In this document: positions 44,888-49,350 of the stretch, in pieces
Position numbering within the stretch: the first letter of the stretch is position 1
Layout of the letters: each line of letters starts with the position of its first letter
Assembly: GCF_024622505.1 (NCBI RefSeq)
Contig: NZ_JANKAS010000018.1
Location: 1-49,350, forward strand
Direction of reading: 5' to 3'
Length of the DNA: 49,350 bases
Source: Irregularibacter muris
GTDB taxonomy: Bacteria > Bacillota > Clostridia > Eubacteriales > Garciellaceae
The notes under the pieces: model-generated
What the model was told of the DNA's origin: nothing
The model's input: only the letters and a program-made list of their open reading frames with translations
The model's database searches: none
Position numbers and translations under genes: made by a program

Positions 44888-46690
44888 TTATCTACTTTTC
44901 TCTGAATCACTCTTATTTAATTCTACAATTATTTTCCTTACAACAGATGCTGTCTTTCCACCACTATCCTCTACCGTATAGGTAATGGTATAGGTTCCTT
45001 CTGTATTAGTATTTACCAAACCATGTGTTTTAATTGAGTTTGTTAAATTACCATCTTCATTATCTATTGCAGTAGCTCCTGGATCAGTAAAAGCATCTCC
45101 AATATTTAGCTTTATATTTTGATTTCCATTTAATTTAATGACAGGAGCATTGTTCTCAGGAAGTGGTGGAGTCTCCCTTTTTTCTACAATTATGGTCCTA
45201 ATCTTCTGAGCAGTATTTCCAGATTTATCTGCAACACTATATATTATTTTATAGCTTCCAGCTCTCTGGGTATTTACTGTTCCAGATTTCTTGATAGAAC
45301 CTGTTAAATTCCCATCTTGTTCATCCCTGGCTATTGCTCCTGGATCAGTAAAGTTTTCTCCTGCCTTTATAGTGATAGTTTCACTCCCTTTTAAAGTTAA
45401 AACGGGTGGTGTTATATCCTTAAGTTGCTTTACAGTAACATTTATAGTCTGTATAACCTCTTGAACTTTTACTGTGATCGTTCCATTTCCAGAACCTACG
45501 GCAGAAACGACACCGCCACTGCTTACAGTTACTATCTTGTTATTAGAACTGCTATAGCCTACATCACCTGGGTCAAATAATTTATTATGTCCTAAGCTAG
45601 TAGTTCCACTTACAGCAATATGAGCGCTTTGTCCTATTTCTAGTATATTTTGTGTAACCGATGCTTTTAAGGAGACTAATTTTTCTTCGTAAGGGTCTTG
45701 TTTTTCTGCCTGCACGGTTACACCATATAGTTCCTTAATAAGATTTACCCGTTCCTCTTGATTAATAATCCAATAGGATAGGGCATTTAACTCTCCAAAA
45801 TCCCCTGGCATCATATGAGCATTGATATTTGATTTATCCATATCTTTAGCAAATAGAGCTAGTGCTGCAATCTGATTTAAGTTCAGATTTGTTTTCACAT
45901 TTTCTTGTACACTTTGATAGATCTTGGGTAAAGATGAAAACATATTAGATTTTTTGAGAGAATCGAATATAGCCATCATGATTTTTTGTTGATTTTCTGC
46001 TCTTTCAATATCTCCTCTGGGATAATGTCTATATCGTGCATAATATAAAAGTGCTTCTCCATCTAGCTTTTGATAACCTTTATTAACCACAATTCCACTT
46101 CTATCTTTACCATGTTCTTTATATAGGTCTGTTGGGACTTCTATTTCTACTCCCCCTATAGCATCTACGATTTGCTGTACTACATCCATGTCCACCGCTA
46201 CATAATGGTAAATAGGTATGTCCCCTAATAATTCACTGGCAGTATCCATCAAATATTTAAATCCATCCTTTTCCTTCTCACCATTAGAGCCATTTAAATA
46301 ACCATGACCATAAGCAGCATTAAATTTATCTTTTCCGCCACTATGAGCTATAGTTACATAACTATCCCTAGGGATGGATACCATATCTATTGTCTTTTCT
46401 CGTAAATTAATGGTCATTACAATATTTGTATCTGTACGAAATAACTCACTCTTCCTGCTTCTAGCAGAATTTTTATCAAAACCTACAAACATAATATTAA
46501 TGATGTTCTTATCAAATTGGTCACCAATATTTATCCCTTTTTCTTCCTCTATAGGAGAAAATAAATCCTGAGGGTTTTTTAATTGGAAATAGGTATAAGC
46601 CCCATAGGCAACTCCAGAAGTTAATAAAACAATTATAATGACTAAGGTAGTATAGAATCTTTTTTTATTTTTTATTTTCCTTTTTCCCAT
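44888..46690 (-). CDS. LCP-family transferase 3 with C-terminal Ig-like domains
   Basis: About 600 residues from the ATG at 46688-46690, with AAGGG upstream. A basic start and one membrane helix (about 12-35) precede an LCP domain (about 60-330: NIMFVGFDKN, SIPRDSYVTIAHSGGKDKFN, YARYRHYPRGDIERAENQQK). Then follow a BIG2-type Ig-like domain (VGYSSSNNKIVTVSSGGVVS) and two DUF5011/HYR-like domains, each with the GENFTDPGAIARDEQDGNLT or GDAFTDPGATAIDNEDGNLT pattern. The Ig-like tail would extend from the cell surface. It differs clearly from lcp1 and lcp2. Confidence 0.93.
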   Translation of the reverse strand: MGKRKIKNKKRFYTTLVIIIVLLTSGVAYGAYTYFQLKNPQDLFSPIEEEKGINIGDQFDKNIINIMFVGFDKNSARSRKSELFRTDTNIVMTINLREKTIDMVSIPRDSYVTIAHSGGKDKFNAAYGHGYLNGSNGEKEKDGFKYLMDTASELLGDIPIYHYVAVDMDVVQQIVDAIGGVEIEVPTDLYKEHGKDRSGIVVNKGYQKLDGEALLYYARYRHYPRGDIERAENQQKIMMAIFDSLKKSNMFSSLPKIYQSVQENVKTNLNLNQIAALALFAKDMDKSNINAHMMPGDFGELNALSYWIINQEERVNLIKELYGVTVQAEKQDPYEEKLVSLKASVTQNILEIGQSAHIAVSGTTSLGHNKLFDPGDVGYSSSNNKIVTVSSGGVVSAVGSGNGTITVKVQEVIQTINVTVKQLKDITPPVLTLKGSETITIKAGENFTDPGAIARDEQDGNLTGSIKKSGTVNTQRAGSYKIIYSVADKSGNTAQKIRTIIVEKRETPPLPENNAPVIKLNGNQNIKLNIGDAFTDPGATAIDNEDGNLTNSIKTHGLVNTNTEGTYTITYTVEDSGGKTASVVRKIIVELNKSDSEKSR

Positions 46691-46805
46691 TTTGTTTTCC
46701 CTTCTTTCTAGGGTATTATTCCGTCTCTTTATATTATGAAGCATTCTTTAAGTAGAAACAATACTGTTTTGTAACATTTTATACGATAATTCTTTAAGTT
46801 TTCTT

Positions 46806-46847
46806 AATAATAAGGGTAGCTTTAAGATTAAAGCTACCCTTATTATT
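46806..46847. terminator. Terminator between galU and lcp3
   Basis: A 20-base perfect stem (46806-46825 with 46828-46847) and a very short loop stand after galU and before the lcp3 leader on the minus strand. It would end galU transcripts. Confidence 0.8.
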
Positions 46848-46934
46848 ATACTTCATTCATACCTCGTTTTAAAAACTTCCTATACTTACCAAAATATTCT
46901 CTATAATAATTTTATCTCATTTTTCCAAGATTTA

Positions 46935-47849
46935 TTACTCGACCTTAGAAGCTGCAACCTCTGTTAAAATATCTTTAAAGGTTTCATCATGGACCAAATC
47001 CTTTAAATATTTTACAAAGTCGTCCCTCAGATCATCTCTTTTTAGAGCAAATTCAATGGTAGCGGACAAAAAGCCTAATTTGTCTCCTACATCGTATCGC
47101 TTTCCACTAAAGATATAGGCGTACATAGCTTCTTCTCTAGCTAACTCTTTTAAGGCGTCGGTAAGTTGAATTTCTCCTCCCGCTCCAGGCTTAGTGTGCT
47201 CTAGAATTTCAAAAATTCTAGGGGTAATAATATATCTACCTAAAATCGCCACATTGGATGGGGCTTCTTCTAAGCTGGGTTTTTCTACTAACCCCTTCAC
47301 TTTATAGACGCTATCTTCAATATGCTTTCCATTGACAATACCATATTTCGAAACATCTTGATCTGCTACTTCTTGTACTCCTAAAACAGGGGTTTTATAT
47401 TCATCATATATATCGATGAGTTGTTTTAAGCAGGGTTTTTGAGCATCTACAATATCGTCTCCTAATAGTACTGCAAAGGGTTCATTGCCTACAAAGGATT
47501 TAGCCTGTAATATAGCATGTCCCAGTCCTTTGGCTTCTTTTTGCCTGATATAGTGAATATCTACCATGTTGGAAATATCTTCTACTAATTCTAATAGATC
47601 TGCTTTCCCCTTTTCTTTTAAGGACATTTCTAGTTCGATATTTTTATCAAAGTGATCTTCTATGGAACGCTTGTTTCGTCCAGTAATAATTAATATTTCT
47701 TCTATGCCAGAGGCTATAGCTTCTTCTATAATATATTGAATAGTGGGTTTGTCCACTATTGGTAACATTTCCTTTGGTTGAGCTTTGGTAGCTGGTAAGA
47801 AACGTGTTCCTAGACCTGCTGCTGGTATAATTGCCTTTCGCACTCTCAT
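46935..47849 (-). CDS. galU: UTP-glucose-1-phosphate uridylyltransferase (GalU)
   Basis: About 304 residues from the ATG at 47847-47849, with AGGGAG upstream. It has AIIPAAGLGTRFLPATKAQPKEMLPIVDKP, FAVLLGDDIVDA and VEKPSLEEAPSN, the GalU signature. It makes UDP-glucose, feeding ugd (UDP-glucuronate) and galE (UDP-galactose) in this window. Confidence 0.96.
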   Translation of the reverse strand: MRVRKAIIPAAGLGTRFLPATKAQPKEMLPIVDKPTIQYIIEEAIASGIEEILIITGRNKRSIEDHFDKNIELEMSLKEKGKADLLELVEDISNMVDIHYIRQKEAKGLGHAILQAKSFVGNEPFAVLLGDDIVDAQKPCLKQLIDIYDEYKTPVLGVQEVADQDVSKYGIVNGKHIEDSVYKVKGLVEKPSLEEAPSNVAILGRYIITPRIFEILEHTKPGAGGEIQLTDALKELAREEAMYAYIFSGKRYDVGDKLGFLSATIEFALKRDDLRDDFVKYLKDLVHDETFKDILTEVAASKVE

Positions 47850-47920
47850 CTGTAGTTCTCCCTTCAATTATTTATATATCTATTATAATAAATAATCTAG
47901 AAAATTAATAGCCCTACAAG

Positions 47921-47958
47921 AAAAGAGCGTTCAAGATAATAGATCCGAACGCTCTTTT
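47921..47958. terminator. Terminator after the amidase gene
   Basis: AAAAGAGCGTTC (47921-47932) pairs exactly with 47947-47958 around a 14-base loop. It lies 15 bases after the stop codon of the amidase gene and has a T-rich end on the minus strand. Confidence 0.85.
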
Positions 47959-47973
47959 GATATTTTATTGTCT

Positions 47974-49350
47974 TTATTCAAAATAATTAATAATTCCTTC
48001 AGTAACATATTTTGCAACCTTATCATGAGTTGATTTTTGTTTTAAAATTTCTAATTCTGAAGGATTGCTCATAAAACCAACTTCCAGTATTGCGCTTATT
48101 ACATTGGTTTCTCTAGTTACTGCATGAAAGTCTTGATATACTCCAGCATTTTTACCATCAAGACCAAGTTTCCCATGCATAGCATTAAAGATATTATTTG
48201 CTAGTTTCAATCGATTAGCATCATCATATCCATTGTAATATCCTAAATATGGTGTTTGCAATTTTCCAGTAAAAGTTTTATTGGTTGCTACATATACCTG
48301 TGTACCTCTAGATGTTGTTGATGTTGAGGCATTGTTATGTAGAGATAGAAAAATAGTATCTTTGTATTGTTTTTGTATATCAAATACTTCCTTAAGATTC
48401 TTAGGGATGACATAGTCACCTTTACTATTCTGCTCTGCCTTAACAATTCCCACATTTTCTCTGGTTCCTACACGATGGCTATTGTCCAACACTTGTTGTA
48501 TTAACTGTAACTTATACTGTAAATCGGATATCTTTGCTTTATCTCCCGAGTTTTTTGCTTTCGACAATTCACGTTCTACAATAATCTTATTAGCAATCAT
48601 TGCTCTGTCGTAAAGATCTACATATTTATCAGTAGTTCTAGTGGTAATAACTGTGGCCCCCTGGGCAACAAGTGCATCCCTTAACTTTAGTCCCATAGAA
48701 AGATTTAAATCTTTTTCATTAATTCCTGAACGATGGGCTCCCCCATCTATCCCTCCATGACCTATATCAAGGATTATGGTTTTACCAGTGAGAGGCAATG
48801 AATTATATATCTTTCCGTCCTGGGCTAGTTTTAGCAATTCCTTTGTTTGATTGAGTATCCCACTAGGCACTGCAGGCGCTATTAAAATTCTATTATAGTA
48901 CGATATAGCTGTATCAAAATTTCTTTGACTATGATACCTCTTGGCTAAATTTAACATGCTTATTGCACTACTAGCTATACCTTCTTTAAATTCTTCTCCA
49001 CTATACAATTCATATCCTTGAATGTACAGGCTAAATTTTTCACTAGCGTAGGGTGAAGTATTGGCCTGTGCATAAAGCTTTTCCCTGGTTATACCATGAT
49101 TCGCTAGATTTCTGTATTCCCGTGATTTATTCTTAATATTTTCTGGTACTGAATCTATATTTATAATTCGATCATAGTAATCAATCGCTGTATTAAAACT
49201 TTCTTGCCTGTGATATTTTTTTCCTAAATTTAATATATTTACTGCACTGCTGGCTACACCTTCTTTAAATCTACTATCATTTGGGTATAACTCATATCCT
49301 TTTATATACAGGTTGAATTTCTCACTTGCATAGGGTGAATTATTAGCTTT
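47974..49350 (-). CDS. N-acetylmuramoyl-L-alanine amidase (Amidase_3) with N-terminal repeats, 5' end outside the window
   Basis: The frame is open from the stop at 47974 to the right edge; the TTG at 49006-49008 is inside the gene, not the start. The C-terminal amidase domain has ILDIGHGGIDGGA (first zinc His), NEKDLNLSMGLKLRDAL (Glu), FLSLHNNAS (second zinc His) and ILEVGFMSNPSELEIL (catalytic Glu). The visible N-terminal part has two copies of a unit of about 90 residues with SPYASEKF, YIKGYELY, FKEGVASSA and NTAIDYYDRI, which look like TPR-type helical repeats. The protein cleaves the peptide from muramic acid in peptidoglycan and is probably secreted; its start and signal peptide are not in the window. 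Confidence 0.9.
   Translation of the reverse strand, partial: KANNSPYASEKFNLYIKGYELYPNDSRFKEGVASSAVNILNLGKKYHRQESFNTAIDYYDRIINIDSVPENIKNKSREYRNLANHGITREKLYAQANTSPYASEKFSLYIQGYELYSGEEFKEGIASSAISMLNLAKRYHSQRNFDTAISYYNRILIAPAVPSGILNQTKELLKLAQDGKIYNSLPLTGKTIILDIGHGGIDGGAHRSGINEKDLNLSMGLKLRDALVAQGATVITTRTTDKYVDLYDRAMIANKIIVERELSKAKNSGDKAKISDLQYKLQLIQQVLDNSHRVGTRENVGIVKAEQNSKGDYVIPKNLKEVFDIQKQYKDTIFLSLHNNASTSTTSRGTQVYVATNKTFTGKLQTPYLGYYNGYDDANRLKLANNIFNAMHGKLGLDGKNAGVYQDFHAVTRETNVISAILEVGFMSNPSELEILKQKSTHDKVAKYVTEGIINYFE

Noticed and set aside
48000-49008. A gene start at 49008 for the amidase
   Set aside because: The codon is TTG within a continuous frame that goes on to the window edge, and the upstream residues repeat the same unit, so it is internal.
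1-49350. CRISPR arrays, tRNA and rRNA genes
   Set aside because: I looked for regularly spaced direct repeats and for tRNA-like folds with CCA-proximal ends and saw none. Short duplications such as TATATTCGACA at 849 and 865 occur only twice.

Overview
The window is AT-rich, uses ATG, GTG and TTG starts behind strong GGAGG-type ribosome binding sites, and carries Firmicutes-type capsule regulators (CpsB/CpsC/CpsD, LytR-CpsA-Psr proteins), teichoic-type TagD/TagF enzymes and an Fe-S old-yellow-enzyme reductase. This points to a low-GC, probably anaerobic member of the Clostridia. The taxon is inferred from gene content and style only. Nearly all genes are on the minus strand. I see no tRNA, rRNA or CRISPR array.

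Region 1 (1-5708) is accessory. A 5'-truncated IS256-family transposase and a perfect 38-bp palindrome are followed by a tight six-frame minus-strand cassette: a DUF3800-like protein, a phospholipase-D-fold protein, an OB-like protein and a Cys4 protein that look like one gene split by a frameshift, a SAP-domain protein and a NERD nuclease-like membrane protein. Several nuclease or DNA-binding folds in one operon make it the best candidate here for an undescribed, possibly defence-related, system.

Region 2 (5943-23668) is a complete Wzx/Wzy-type capsule or exopolysaccharide operon, read from a consensus sigma-A promoter at about 23640-23668. It runs cpsC, cpsD, cpsB, a CapD/EpsC-type 4,6-dehydratase, an orphan type IV pilin-like gene, an initiating sugar-phosphate transferase, an atypical SDR, a PglA/CapM-like GT4, a TviB/WbpO-like UDP-HexNAc dehydrogenase, a WbpP-like epimerase, GT4, Wzy, GT4, Wzx, an asparagine-synthase-like amidotransferase and galE. 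Together these predict a polymer with HexNAc-uronic acid, possibly amidated. Divergent from it is lcp1, whose predicted promoter lies in a perfect 56-bp palindrome.

Region 3 (25047-27918) holds a COG2426-type small membrane protein and a FadH-like flavin reductase.

Region 4 (27861-36640) mixes working genes (a TagD-Gfo/Idh fusion, tagD, ugd, lcp2) with decayed copies: a 3' ugd fragment, a MurJ-like relic, a relic of the COG2426 gene with a copy of its terminator, a broken IS3-family element, an older IS3 remnant and an ISL3-family remnant.

Region 5 (36819-46690) is a second surface-polymer locus: sugar-phosphate transferase, a Wzy-GT4 fusion, a PssD/PssE (Alg14/Alg13-like) pair, GT2, a TagB/TagF-like glycerophosphotransferase and a Wzx flippase, plus an LCP protein with Ig-like domains. 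With ugd and tagD nearby, it predicts a polymer containing glucuronate and/or glycerol phosphate. The window closes with galU (UDP-glucose supply) and the C-terminal part of a repeat-containing N-acetylmuramoyl-L-alanine amidase that runs off the right edge.
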